Of a stretch of DNA of 64,000 nt, positions 23,301-34,231 are shown piece after piece (the stretch's first letter is position 1; every line of letters starts with the position of its first letter). The stretch spans positions 22,731,930 to 22,795,929 of the forward strand of contig CM056383.1 in the NCBI GenBank assembly GCA_029718625.1. The letters run 5' to 3'. The DNA comes from Synaphobranchus kaupii (lineage: Eukaryota > Chordata > Actinopteri > Anguilliformes > Synaphobranchidae). Below the pieces are notes generated by a model. The model saw only the letters and a list, made by a program, of their open reading frames with translations, ran no database searches and was not told the origin of the DNA. The position numbers and the translations under genes were made by a program.

Positions 23301-23944
23301 GGTTGCTGTGTTTTATTGATTTTGTTACTTGACCTGAAGTACTGCTGGTTACTTAGTCACTGCAGAAACACACACTCTATTTTGTGAAAATATTTTTGTC
23401 AGATATGGCCATTACCCCTAATCTGTCTCACTTAGAATAAATGTATTCCTTTTTTTCTTTGATACCCCTGTACAATTATTTGTGGCAACACTTCCCTTAT
23501 GGAAAAATAATATACTGCAGTATATTGTAAGTATATCAAAATTACCGTCACAATATATTTAAAATATACTGCAGTATATTACATTTCCATAAGGACTATT
23601 TTACAATATGTCAGTCATCAATTATTTTTCTTTTGCAGTGAAACTACATAAAAGTAGTTTTGTGAAGATTAGTCATTAATATTTTTTATCCATTGTAGTC
23701 TGCTCCCCCAGATGTTAAATCCTCCAGACTTGCTGTATCAAAATACTAATATTTTACTGCTGGCTGTGGAGGACAGCATACAGTAGACTCCCACATAACC
23801 GCCTCCCACATAAGCGACCTATTATCCAACGCCCTCATCTAAATGTTAATGTCAAATTCTAATTGAGATTGACAGCGTGTGAAGTGCCAGCTTTTAAGTG
23901 AGTGCAGTACATGGTACACCCATACTTGCTCTCTTGGTGCAAGC
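23301..23944. other. Unassigned AT-rich stretch with a short palindromic block
   Basis: Between about 23,495 and 23,600 'aatatactgcagtatatt' occurs twice, and the flanks 'ttatggaaa' and 'tttccataa' are complementary, so this 100-bp block can fold. Nothing else is recognised. Confidence 0.4.
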
Positions 23945-24624
23945 TAGGGCCGTGTCTGAATCAGCATTCTCCCACACTGTTGAGTAGCCTTGGTGAGTAG
24001 ATAGGGCCGAGAATGTCGTAGAGTATGCAAAATTTTTTCAAAGTGCAGTATACTTCAAACACCCGGATGACACACTTTTCGCTGAGTACATTCGGGAGCA
24101 CACTTTTCAAGAAGTACATGAACATTTTGGTCACATAAATATTCTGTGAGCTTCGTTTTAAAAAAATGAGGCGCAGCTTCGCTGATGTTTTCCTTCAAAT
24201 ACAACAAAAAGAACACGTGACATGGCAGCGCAAGAGTGGGGCGCAGGGTTACCAGATCTTGTAAGATTTTCCAGCCAAATGGCGACTCAAAACTAGCCCA
24301 AATTATAGGCTATTTCTAACCAAAACCAATTTCTATTTTAAATAGAAATCATCATATTTTTACTTTTTAAAATAAGTGCGTGCTTTGCGACTTTTCATTT
24401 TTACCCGTGACTGCACTTTGAAAGTATCCCAATTTAGCTGTAAAACTGCGGACATGGCAACACTGGTGGGACGTCTTATGACCTGCTGACGACACTTCCA
24501 CAGTGTGGTTGGAAAATAGTATGGCGGATATTTTTCGCGGACTGCTAAACAGTGCAAATTAAACAGTGCACTGTACGCAGGAGACAGGGCGCAGTAGATA
24601 GGGCTCTGATTTGGACACAGCCTA
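23945..24624. mobile_element. Non-autonomous TIR element, family unclear
   Basis: The left end TAGGGCCGTGTCTGAATC and the right end GATTTGGACACAGCCTA are imperfect inverted repeats. The 680 bp between them encode no transposase. I see no target duplication. A second, shorter sequence with similar ends ('gggccgtgtcgagtac' and 'ggaacacagcc') lies at about 44,783-44,930. Confidence 0.45.
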
Positions 24625-24954
24625 GGACTACTGGACCTGCCCCACCTTGGGCTTTGTGACTTAGTCGATGTTTCCCATGATGAAAAAATAATAAATGGGG
24701 AAAAACATTTTTAAAAAAAATTTAATTCATTTTTGCATATTGAGATTTTGAAATAGCACCAGCTGCCATTTTTATTATTATTATTTTTTTTACTATTTAT
24801 CTGACATTTCCTGTATCTGCCTCCCCTCTGGTCCCATTGCAGTTGGTTCTGCAGGAGTTTACTTTATATTAGTCCAGGGGCTTCCTAACATTCTTCCTAA
24901 CAAATGATCGATGATAATTCAATCCGAGCAAAGTTTATTTGCATCTAAACTAAA
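24625..24954. other. Unassigned AT-rich stretch
   Basis: Contains a poly-A/T segment at 24,690-24,790. No gene or element end is recognised. Confidence 0.3.
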
Positions 24955-25350
24955 AACATTTTCAACATACAAAAATGCCAAGTTACTCACGCATAGCCTA
25001 GAAAGCACTGTGTGTAAGTCATTCATTAAAACTTGCAAAAAACTAGGCCTGCCGTTAAAAGTATTGATATCAAAATGAGGCCAAGTTACAACAAACAGTA
25101 TTGCCTATTGTAGCTCACACTAATTAAACTAGCTCTATTCCAAAGCAATGCTACCAATCTCAGTATACCTATCTCTCCTAAATTATTTCATGTAACTTGG
25201 CCCTGTGTTTTTTAATCTTACCATCTGAAGAGAATGTGGTCACTCAAAGTTCAGACGTCAAATAACAAAAAATGCCTCATGGAAGAACACTTCATTTCAA
25301 TGATTGTTTTAAACAGTTGAGTAAATTACAATCCTGAAAAGATATGTTTA
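24955..25350 (+). repeat. Fragment of the foldback head (diverged subfamily)
   Basis: Aligns with the left arm and interior of the copy A and B heads ('gccaagttactcacgcatag', then 'aacttggccctgtg', then 'cctgaaaagatatg'). It is more diverged than A-C and resembles the fragment at 45,000-45,890. It is cut off by the Tc1-like element that begins at 25,353. Confidence 0.65.
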
Positions 25351-25352
25351 TA

Positions 25353-25892
25353 CACTGCCCGGCCAAAAAAAAAGTCGCACTCTAATATTTCGTTGGACCG
25401 CCTTTAGCTTTGATTACGGCGCGCATTTGTTGTGGCATTGTTTCGACAACCTTATGCAATGTCACAACATTTATTTCCATCCAGAGTAGCATAAGTTTTT
25501 GGCTGAGATCTTGTATTGACGACGGGAGAGTCGAACCACTCCGTAAAGTGTTCTCCAGCACATCCCAAAGACTTTCAATGGGGTTAAGGTCAGGAATCTG
25601 GTGGCTAATTAATGTGTGAAAATGATTCCTCGTGCTCCCTGAACCACTCATTCACAATTTGAACCCGATGAATCTTGGCATTGTCATCCTGGCATATGCC
25701 CATTGATGGGATAACCTGGTCATTCAGTACATTCAGGTACTTCGCTGACTTCATTTTATTGCTGCATAATGTTGCTGAGCCTAGACCTGACCAACTGAAG
25801 CAACCCCAGATCATAACACTGCCACCAGAGGCTCGTACAGTGGGCACTATGCATGACGGGTGCAATGGCGACTTTTTTTTGGCCGGGCAGTG
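25353..25892 (-). mobile_element. Tc1-like element, internally deleted (copy 1)
   Basis: The 540-bp element has ends CACTGCCCGGCC and its complement, flanked by TA at 25,351-25,352 and 25,893-25,894. It keeps only the C-terminal half of a transposase on the minus strand. Copy 2 at 30,352-30,895 has the same deletion, which suggests both derive from one shortened master copy. Confidence 0.85.
25382..25870 (-). pseudogene. Tc1-like transposase, C-terminal half
   Basis: Reads '[16 protein letters not shown]', the second catalytic Asp region 'QDDNAKIHR', then 'DLNPIESLW' with the catalytic Glu, and ends 'KAKGGPTKY'. The N-terminal DNA-binding half and the first catalytic Asp are missing. A one-base shift lies near 25,610-25,650, where the reading passes from one frame to the next. 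Confidence 0.8.
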
Positions 25893-25894
25893 TA

Positions 25895-26750
25895 TAACAT
25901 ATTTTGCGGTCTCCCTCAGAGCGGAGGGAAGGAAAACGGTTCCCATGGTGTGGACTGAGCTAATTACGAGATGAGAAGGCTTAATTGAACTAATGATTGG
26001 TACCTGTGGGGAGAAGTGGATGATTGAAAGCAAGGAATTGAATGATTGAAAGGGGAATGCTGGGGCTGGGTTCCTGAGGGAATAAATAGAGCGCACCTGG
26101 GGTAAAAGGGAGAAGGTGATGTGAGACGAGCAAGAGAGGACGATTGCCTCTGAGCTTCTGGAAACGTGTAGTGGGTTTTTCCTTTTAAACTTCCTTATGT
26201 TTGGTTACCTTTATTTTGTGTGCGAGTGACGTGTGTGTAAATGTGTGTGGCGAAGCTTACCTGACGGCGAAGAATGGCAGCTGCCGAGATTGAGTGGCAA
26301 ACCCTGCAGCAATCAAGATACAAGTGCCTCGTGAACCCGGGACCGGAGGGCAGCATTGGTGGAGGACTGCAAAGCTGGTCAGTGTGACGGAGCCCCTGGA
26401 ACCGGGGCAAGCGAGACCAAGTGATTGCGGGAGATTGCCTTCTCCCATACCGCAAGGAATGTGTTTTCGTCTCACTCAAGCACAGCGTGTTGGTCCAATC
26501 TGGTGCGAACGGGGAACTGAGCGGCAGTGGGTGTGTCCTTTCCCCTGCCTAGAGTCGGTGTCCCGTGGCAAACCCGGCCAGTGTGACGAGGGCGGCGGAG
26601 AGCAGTGGAGGCACTGTGACTTGAGTGCGGGGCAGGCTAATTCCTCGCTGGCGCCCCCCCCCCCCCCCCCGACCCTCGAGTGTAATAGCGGAGCCGGGTG
26701 GCCAGCAGCTCCCGAGGTGGCAATATAGGGTGGGGACTTCAACCTGTTTG
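25895..26750 (+). other. GC-rich stretch, possibly LTR-derived, unassigned
   Basis: Has 'gggaataaatagagcgc', which resembles a TATA element in fish LTRs, and a C run at 26,652-26,671. Two related phrases ('ggcaaaccctgcag' and 'ggcaaacccggcc') suggest a partial internal duplication. No terminal CA, polypurine tract or protein domain supports calling an LTR outright. The frames on both strands (26,294-26,728 and others) have no domain. Confidence 0.25.
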
Positions 26751-27336
26751 CACAGCTTCCGTAAGGGGACCTCTGGACTCGTGGGGACAAAAATCATGGT
26801 CCCCACGAGGACAACCATTGGAATCAATAGAAACCGTTATGCTAATATACCTCTACTGTCCTCTACAATGCTTACCAATTAACACCCCAAAGTAGTGGTC
26901 ACAGAGCTGCCTGTACAAAACCATACTTCATAAAATACTACCCTTATAAGTTTTTCTAATTATTTATTTTTCTACTTTAATGGTGCAACTGAATCAGGTG
27001 TTTTACTCAGGTTGTTGCTAATTTGTGTGTTGATATGGAGCCTGCAGAAGCATGTGGATTCTGGGAGTTCACAGAATTTGTAATTGTAGAGGCAGTTATA
27101 GTATGGCCTAGTTATAACTAACTTACTGTTTTTTACTGAGTAGGTAGCTGGTCAGACTCAGCTGGGTTATAAGGATGAATGACAACTTTTTCAACATCGA
27201 TACCAAAAGTGAAGGCAACATCTAAAGTAGGAGTGCAATAGTGTGTTTGACTAATAATATTCTGAATGCAGAAGTAAGAGTAATATTGATTTTGCCTACT
27301 GTTGGTTAGTCACCAGTATCCAAAACAACAAAAATT
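26751..27336. other. Unassigned stretch
   Basis: The start has 'gtggggacaaaaatcatggt', then 'ccccacgagg', a short inverted pair. Nothing else is recognised. Confidence 0.25.
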
Positions 27337-29504
27337 AGTAACCCTTTATTTTACAGCCCATTAATTACCTAGTATTTACTGGGTAAATAGCAGCTACTTA
27401 TGTGTAATTATTTAACTATTTTGGTTAAAATAAGTACCATGAAACAGTCAGTGGGCCCTATCTTGGCGATCTTGGCGCTTAGTCTAAGCGCATGGCGCTA
27501 AGTCCATTTAGGGCGTGTCCAAGTCCACTTTTGCTATTTTAACAGCGTGTTTTTTGGGCGCTAAGCACGGCGCAAGGTGCAACTGGGCTGAACCTAGTCT
27601 CTACATTAATTATAGGTGTGTCTTAGGCGTGACATGCAATAAACCAATCAAAATGTCATATCCCATTCCCTTTAAAAGCCTGCTTTTCCACCTTGGCGGA
27701 TTGCTTATGATGGCGAAACAGACATGCTCGTGCGTGTTTAGTGCGCTCAAGGAATAGGCTATATAGATCAGTAGCAGTAGTAGGTATTATGAGTTCCCGG
27801 TAATTCCTGACAGTGCTGTTTACAAAATATATACTGTTAAATTTCGTTAAAAGCACCTGCAACAGCTGAGAATAAACGACCAATTGCTTCCTTCTCACCT
27901 TAGAAAATGCCAAATTAGCCTGCTTGTTTAACAAATTTTGTTTGTTTATGCAATGAACTCAGGTTCGAGCTTCATCCGAAGGTCATTAGGCTACCTGCAT
28001 TCTAATTTTGATTAATAACATAACTAACGTTATTTTGCCTTAATGATGACACTAATTACAACAAATCTGTCAGGTTGGCAACCCATAGGTTCAGCATATT
28101 TTCCCTTGTTTTATAATGTCCTGCTTATGGAAATGTGACCAACCTGTTTTACTGGTAGCGTAATACTTTAAAACGATTCACTTTCCCAGGAAGACCGTGA
28201 AAAGTGCGATGTACAGCAGGGAAACAGACCTGCTCTTGTAAAGCGAACATGCAGATAATGGAATAAAAATGAATTGTAATTAATTGTGTAACAATTCGTT
28301 TCTAATTAGACACTTAGTTCTCTTTAAAATCTTTTGTTCAGTTATGGAATAACAGGTGAAATCAGTGGGGTTTTAATAAGCTGAGGGTATGGAAACCTTG
28401 TCACTGTAATTTAAAAAATATGAAGGACGAAGAATAGCTAAGGTTAGGCTACAATTCAGTTAACATGATGACATTTATCTCCGTTTTTTAACCATAGTCT
28501 ATCGAAAAAACATTATGCACAGCGAGTTCGCTGTAGCCTAGGCTATTTGAAAAACAATAAAAGCAATATTCACTGGACAAGGTTTAGAACTTTTTTCAGT
28601 CACAAACCATTCTATTTAGCCTACTTACAGGCTGTATTCCTAGATAAACAGAGCTGTATTGTAATGACATCTGAAGCGCATTTTAGGAACGCAAATGTCC
28701 GTCTATTGCAGTACGCGAGTTTTTACATTGAATGACAATTCACGCATTAGGTGCAAAGACAATTTGCGCATTAGGCATGATAGCTATAGGTGTTATCAGC
28801 TCCTTTTTAATGGATAGCCATTGTCCCGTACCATCGCACATCGCCCTGGATGTTGATGGAGTGGGCTGAGAGCAATGTAATGTGGCATCGTTTCCCTTCG
28901 CTGAGGGAAAGGTATGTGGACCTATGGAACCTTTTATTATTATGCATTTTTGATATAGCCTACACAATAATAGTATTTCACATTGTGATCTAGATATTTT
29001 AGTCATGCTTGTGCACGCCCCTGTGTGTGTAACAGACAGGAGGGTATGCGCGTTTTGCACACGCCTATGTAGACGCACTTATATGCGCCGTTAAAATAAC
29101 ATGTAAACAACTGCGACATGACTTTAGACCAGGTTTGTGGTGGTTCTAGCGCAAGCGCTTTTCTGCTGGCTCATGATAGCAATGCGCCAAATAGAATCCT
29201 GGCCACTCCTCATCTTAAGACCAAAACGACCAGTTCACTTGTGATGGCGCAAGAATACATGCTAGTTAAGGGACGTGAGCGCTAGGCGTTATTATGGACC
29301 TAGCGCCGGGTGTAAGATAGCAAAGACACTTGCGTTTGGGTTAGCGCCGCTTTGCGCTGGGTGTAAGATAGGGCCCAGTAAGTACTATGAAAATACATAT
29401 TTGGTGCCAAAAACTACCCCAGTTGTTACCTGTTACACATAAGTAGCTGGTATTTACCCAGGAAATACTATAGGAAATTAACAGGCTGTAAAATAAAGGG
29501 TTAC
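27337..29504. mobile_element. hAT-like non-autonomous element hosting a Harbinger-like element
   Basis: The ends begin AGTAACCCTTTATTTTACAG and close with the complement, and the inverted arms run for about 110 bp. The 8-bp sequence caaaaatt lies on both sides (27,329-27,336 and 29,505-29,512), the size used by hAT transposases. The interior is almost wholly replaced by the later insertion at 27,453-29,376. No transposase is present. Confidence 0.75.
27453..29376. mobile_element. PIF/Harbinger-like non-autonomous element
   Basis: Starts GGGCCCTATCTT and ends with the complement AAGATAGGGCCC; AGT (27,450-27,452 and 29,377-29,379) is the 3-bp target duplication. The subterminal parts are full of 'ggcgc' and 'gcgcta' words, usual in fish Harbinger MITEs. 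None of the frames inside encodes a transposase or Myb-like protein. It sits near the middle of the hAT-like element. Confidence 0.8.
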
Positions 29505-29512
29505 CAAAAATT

Positions 29513-29799
29513 CATATGTACCATTAAATTAGAGGGAAAGTCAGCACATTCATGAATAAAGCCAGAATATGAACTGGGGGTCTATAAACAGGATAGAAAT
29601 GATAGATAGGGACACATTTTATTGGCATGTGGCTGCAAAATGTTCATGACTAGTACCACAAATCACTCATAGCTATTACATTTACTTGGCAGACACTTTT
29701 AGCAACATACAATAGGTGCATACCGAAGGTCATTGAAACAACTACAAACAGGTCCGATAAAGTACAGTTTTATCATGTAACAGCTATCCATTGCGTTTC
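29513..29799. other. Unassigned, with a tail-like relic
   Basis: 'acatttacttggcagacac' at about 29,677-29,696 recalls the inverted L2/SINE tail. No gene is seen. Confidence 0.3.
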
Positions 29800-30345
29800 T
29801 GAACCTTGCATCCCCCAAAAGCAGAACTATGCTCACCACCGCAATTACAGCACTTCATTTAGTCATTCGTCCCCACATTGGCCAAATTTGTGTCGTCCCA
29901 CACACTTTGCAGAACGCCTTTGTCCTTGACCATTAAAACATTTGAGTACATATTCCTGAATCTGTGTTGCTAACTTTTCATTGAATTCTAACAAGAATGT
30001 TGTACTTTCTGCTCCATTTTCCCTTTGTGCCCCATTGGCCTTGCCTCAACCACTTTTCCCCCTTTTACCCCCTACTTAAGCTCCTCCATTGACACTTATA
30101 TTGGCACACCCCACAATCACTCCTCTCATATTAGCCCTACTACCTGGGATATGACATTTCACCTTTCCCATATTCAGGTTATTTAGCTTCAGTAACTTGT
30201 CTCTCTGCCGTACACTGTCCACAACAATGAAAACCCCTTGTTAGCTAAACACTTTGCATTTTTCACCCAACTCTTTCTTAATAGCCTTTGACAACGTAAT
30301 AGGGTGTAACATTTTACTAGTTGGTTCAGAGAATAACAGCATAAC
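29800..30345 (-). pseudogene. LINE ORF1 (gag-like) relic with zinc knuckles
   Basis: On the minus strand, fragments in more than one frame read 'GVFIVVDSVRQRDKLL', then 'VKCHIPGSRANMRGVI', then a zinc-knuckle remnant 'CVGRHKFGQCG', and further on a second Cys/His cluster. This is the layout of the CCHC ORF1 protein of a LINE. Several stops and shifts break it. The Tc1-like copy 2 interrupts its start at 30,350. Confidence 0.5.
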
Positions 30346-30351
30346 CTTGTA

Positions 30352-30895
30352 CACTGCCTGGCCAAAAAAAAAGTCGCACACTCTAATATTTTGTTGGACC
30401 GCCTTTAGCTTTGATTATGGCGCGCATTCGTCGTGGCATTGTTTCGACAACCTTATGCAACGTCACAACATTTATTTCCGTCCAGACTTGCATTAATTTT
30501 TAGCCGAGATCTTGTACTGACGACAGAAGAGTCGAACCACTCCGTGATGTCTTCTCCAGCACACCTCAAAGACTTTCAGTGGGGTTAAGGTCAGGACTCT
30601 GGTGGCCAATTCATGTGTGAAAATGATTCCTCATGCTCCCTGAACCACTCTTTCACAATTTGAGCCCGATGAATCTTGGCAGTGTCGTCCTGGAATATGC
30701 CCATTGATGGGATAACCTGGTCATTCAGTACATTTGGGTACTCCGCTGACTTCATTTTATTGCTGGATAACGTTGCTGAGCCTAGACCTGACCAATTGAA
30801 GCAACCCAAGATCATAACACTGCCTCCAGAGGCTTGTACAGTGGGCACTATGCATGACGGGTGCAACGGCAACTTTTTTTTTTGGCCAGGCAGTG
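30352..30895 (-). mobile_element. Tc1-like element, internally deleted (copy 2)
   Basis: The ends CACTGCCTGGCC and complement are flanked by TA (30,350-30,351 and 30,896-30,897). It is 544 bp, same orientation and same internal deletion as copy 1. The two differ by scattered substitutions, so they inserted separately. Confidence 0.85.
30410..30872 (-). pseudogene. Tc1-like transposase, C-terminal half (copy 2)
   Basis: Reads '[16 protein letters not shown]' and '[16 protein letters not shown]' with the second catalytic Asp; in copy 1 the residue after it is Asn, here Thr. It passes through 'NWPPES', where the frame breaks. The N-terminal half is missing, so it cannot act by itself. Confidence 0.75.
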
Positions 30896-30897
30896 TA

Positions 30898-31274
30898 TTT
30901 CTGAACCTCCTCTCTCTGCCTGCCTGCCTAGATGGCTCCTCTGCTTCAGTTGCAGATCCACTTGCATCACCCTCTCTGTACCTCTGTACCTTTTTCCTCT
31001 CCGTCTCACCTCCGTAAAGCTCATCCCACCCCCGATCTCCATACCCTATCGATGATTATACTCATCATCTCCATGATCTGAACTACTTGCCAGTTGCCAC
31101 ATCAACCTCATTCACAGCGCGCAGTTGTGCAGATCCGCCACACCACAATTAACTCCCGCGTTCACTTTCAAAAAGTTTGCTTCTGGTTCTCTCCTGTCAG
31201 CCATGTCAGCTCTCAGTCTCCCAAGTGAGAAAGCAGAGATCAAGTTGGCTGCCAGCCTTAATGCAGTTCTGTGG
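30898..31274. other. Unassigned stretch
   Basis: Pyrimidine-rich at the start; no domain, end repeat or RNA gene recognised. Confidence 0.3.
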
Positions 31275-31454
31275 TCTACTGGTTCTTAAACTTTTTAACT
31301 TCGCGACCCAAATAAGAAATACTTTTTAATATGGGGACCCAATTTAGAAATTCAGTACCTTTCAAGGACCCGTCAAGTACACACACTAGCATAGCCTAGT
31401 GGACTGGACTACAGACTCATTCCGGGACCCGCCGCATTCACTCCCACAACTCAT
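31275..31454 (+). mobile_element. hAT-like MITE relic
   Basis: 'tactggttcttaaactttt' followed by 'cgcgaccca' resembles the common hAT/Charlie-type end (cagtggttctcaaactttt). A related end in the opposite orientation lies at 37,125-37,143. No target duplication could be matched. Confidence 0.4.
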
Positions 31455-32745
31455 TTTGGGTCCTGACCCATAGTTTAACCTCCTGGAAGGGTTCCGTCTC
31501 TGCTCCCCGTCCCCTGTCTACAGGAGTCCCGCAGGGATCTGTACTGGGTCCTCTGCTGTTCTCTATGTATACTAAGTCTCTTGGCTCAGTAATCCATTCA
31601 CATGGCTTCTCATATCATAGCTATGCTGACGATACTCAACTCTTCCTCTCTTTCCCTCCCTCTACCCCACAGGTTAAGGAGAGGATATCTGCTTGTCTGA
31701 CTGACATCTCTGAGTGGATGGCTACCCATCACCTGAAGCTCAACCTTGACAAGACAGAGCTCCTCTTCATGCCGTACAAGACCTCCCCACTACATGACCT
31801 CTCCATCACCGTTGATGGGACCGTGGTGGCTGCCTCCCGCTCTGCAAGGAACCTGGGGGTGGTCCTGGACGACCGGCTGGACTTCAAAGAGCACATCAGG
31901 GCGACGGCACGGTCCTGCAGGTTCCTCCTGTACAACATCAGGAGGATTCGACCGTACCTGACCACCTACTCCACCCAGCTTCTTGTCCAGACCATGATCA
32001 CCTCACGTCTGGACTACTGCAACTCCCTGCTCGCAAGCCTACCGGCCTGCGCCATTCTGCCTCTTCAACTGATCCAGAATGCAGCTGCCCGGCTTGTGTT
32101 CAACCTCCCGAAATTTTCCCATGTAACCCCCCTGCTGAGGTCTCTCCACTGGCTGCCAGTTGCAGCCAGGATCAGGTTCAAAGACCCTGGCCTACACTGC
32201 AGCCAATAGGACAGGCCCCGCCTACCTGCAGGACTTAATCCAGAACTATGTTCCTGCTCGACCACTTCGCTCTTCTACAGCAGGGCGACTGGCACTTCCC
32301 CCCCTCCGTGTCAAAGGCTCTCGCTTGTCCCGACTGCGGAGTTTTTCCACATTAGCTCCTCAGTGGTGGAATGAACTTCCCATTCCCCTACGTTCTACTC
32401 CAACCCTGCCTGCATTCCGTCGAGGCGTGAAGACACACCTCTTCAGACTCCACCTTGACTGATATCCTCACCTAGGAATATCAGTTCCCTGTTCCCTGTG
32501 TTTTCCTGTCTGTTTATTATAGTTTATAATAGTATTTGGAATGGTAGTGTGGTGTTGCTGATTTGCCCACAGCTTACTGTGAACTACAGTCGACGTTCAT
32601 TGCTAGGGATAGCTGCTACATTATGCGAAGGATGTGCTTTGCCTTGTCTGTTCTGTAATGATCTTGATGATGTCTCTGTACGCACTTACTGTACGTCGCT
32701 TTGGATAAAAGCGTCTGCTAAATGAATGTAATGTAATGTTAAGAA
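31455..32745 (+). mobile_element. L2 LINE, 5'-truncated
   Basis: Starts inside the reverse transcriptase at motif B and runs to the L2 tail 'ctttggataaaagcgtctgc' with TGTAATG repeats at the end. The 5' truncation is usual for LINE copies. The hAT-like relic precedes it. Confidence 0.85.
31480..32463 (+). pseudogene. L2 reverse transcriptase, C-terminal part, frameshifted
   Basis: Begins with motif B '[10 protein letters not shown]', then 'YADDTQLF' with the catalytic Asp pair, '[20 protein letters not shown]', '[12 protein letters not shown]' and '[11 protein letters not shown]', and ends 'FRRGVKTHLFRLHLD'. It is broken near 32,180: compared with the copy at 11,895-12,250, seven bases (gttctga) are missing between 'ttcaaa' and 'ccctgg'. 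Without motif A and the endonuclease it is not functional. Confidence 0.85.
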
Positions 32746-33632
32746 ACAATGGTCTATATCTGAGGTTTATTCTCCAGCTAAGCATGCTGCACTTCACCCA
32801 GTATTTTTCAACATTTATTCACACCTGGTAACCCACAACATCCCAGTGAAAAAGGCTACATATTTCTGAAAATTAATTTTGCTTTAAAAACAAACAAAAA
32901 AAATTACATACTTTGGTTGGGTAAGTGGAAATATCCTTTATAATGGAATTATAATTTAGCTCAGGTGTATCCGACACCTTCCAAATCACACGGCAAGCTA
33001 ATTTGCATCTTCCTATGTTCAATTCAAGTGATTCTGATTATTAAATAATGTTTCTGAAGGTTTCCTCTTTTGCATAGTTCAGCAGAGGAAAGTAACTACC
33101 TGGCCATGAGCCACAAGAAGCTTTCTGAAGGACTATGGTATAAGTCTGTGGAAAGGCACTTATCATGAGATGATCATTTACATTTCAAAGGCCATAAATA
33201 TCACTTGGAACAAGGCCATTGCCATCATTAAGAAGTGGATACTGTATATGTCAATTGCTTGTCAATTACTGTATATGTCAACTAATTCTGGGGAAATTAT
33301 TGATCAAAGACAACACAAATAGAAAATATCATAACCAATCAGTGGGGCTTAACATGAAATGATGCCTATTTTGCTGTTCACTATAAGGTTAAAGACAATA
33401 TAGCTAAATGGCAAACTGACTGTGACTGTTCAGTTTCACTGCTTGCTTTGCCAAGTCTAGAACAGTTATTAGCTATGGAAATTCTATTGGATGGTAGCTT
33501 AGTTTTCTGTGCTAGCTATTACAACACTGGGCAATATTTTTTTCACATGTTTTTTTATTACTTATAAGGACATGTGAAGGGATGTTGAAAATGTTTTTTT
33601 AAAATTTTCTTACATTTGAAGATGTTACATTA
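32746..33632. other. Unassigned AT-rich stretch
   Basis: The region around 33,090-33,240 ('gccacaagaagctttctg') vaguely recalls Tc1-like transposase coding sequence, but I cannot follow a frame. Nothing else is recognised. Confidence 0.3.
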
Positions 33633-33770
33633 CAGTTTTTCTCGAATGTCAGAACACATTTCAGGAAACTGCCCTCCGTTTTCACTAAACTCTAAACACA
33701 AAACACTTTTCTCAAGCTAGCTCCACAAAAACTTGCATTCTCTTTGCAAAACCAAACTCCCACTCCAAAA

Positions 33771-33830
33771 CCCAAACTTTCACCACAAAACCCAAACTTT
33801 CACCACAAAACCCAAACTTTCACCACAGAA
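33771..33830 (+). repeat. Three 20-bp subterminal repeats
   Basis: Three tandem units of 'cccaaactttcaccacaaaa' (the last with a g) lie 138 bp inside the left end of the transposon. Related 'ccaaac' words continue on both sides. Repeats in this position are often transposase binding sites; that role is inferred. Confidence 0.85.
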
Positions 33831-34231
33831 CTGTTGCTCCTATGGCCAAAACCAAACTTTGACAACAAAATCGTCCTCACAGCTTGCAAAAATGTAAACA
33901 CTATTGGGTATCCATCACACACTTCAATAAAAAATTGAAAACACAATGTTCAGGGTGTGATGTTCTAAATACCCCATCATCTGTATAGTAATCACATCTG
34001 TATAGTAATCAATAGTAAGTCACAGATTCTTTTTGGGGGAATTGAACCCCATTTATTGATGACAACCTGTACTTTGCCATTCCATTTTTCTCGACATCAG
34101 AGATTTTCCCAAAACAAATATTTCAAAAGAGAGCAATAGCATACAGGGGAAATACAGTACAAAATAAAACATGTCACAAATTCTTGTATGTAAAGAGGTA
34201 CTGTATATTGTGCAAGGTCACACGACTGCAA

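Noticed and set aside
26294..26728. 144-residue frame in GC-rich sequence
   Set aside because: Frames are open on both strands, cross a C homopolymer and contain no known motif.
33090..33240. Tc1 transposase-like nucleotide pattern
   Set aside because: No frame could be followed, and no terminal repeats surround it.
33771..33830. CRISPR-like regularly spaced repeats
   Set aside because: The three 20-bp units are directly adjacent with no spacers, and the sequence is vertebrate; they are subterminal repeats of a transposon.
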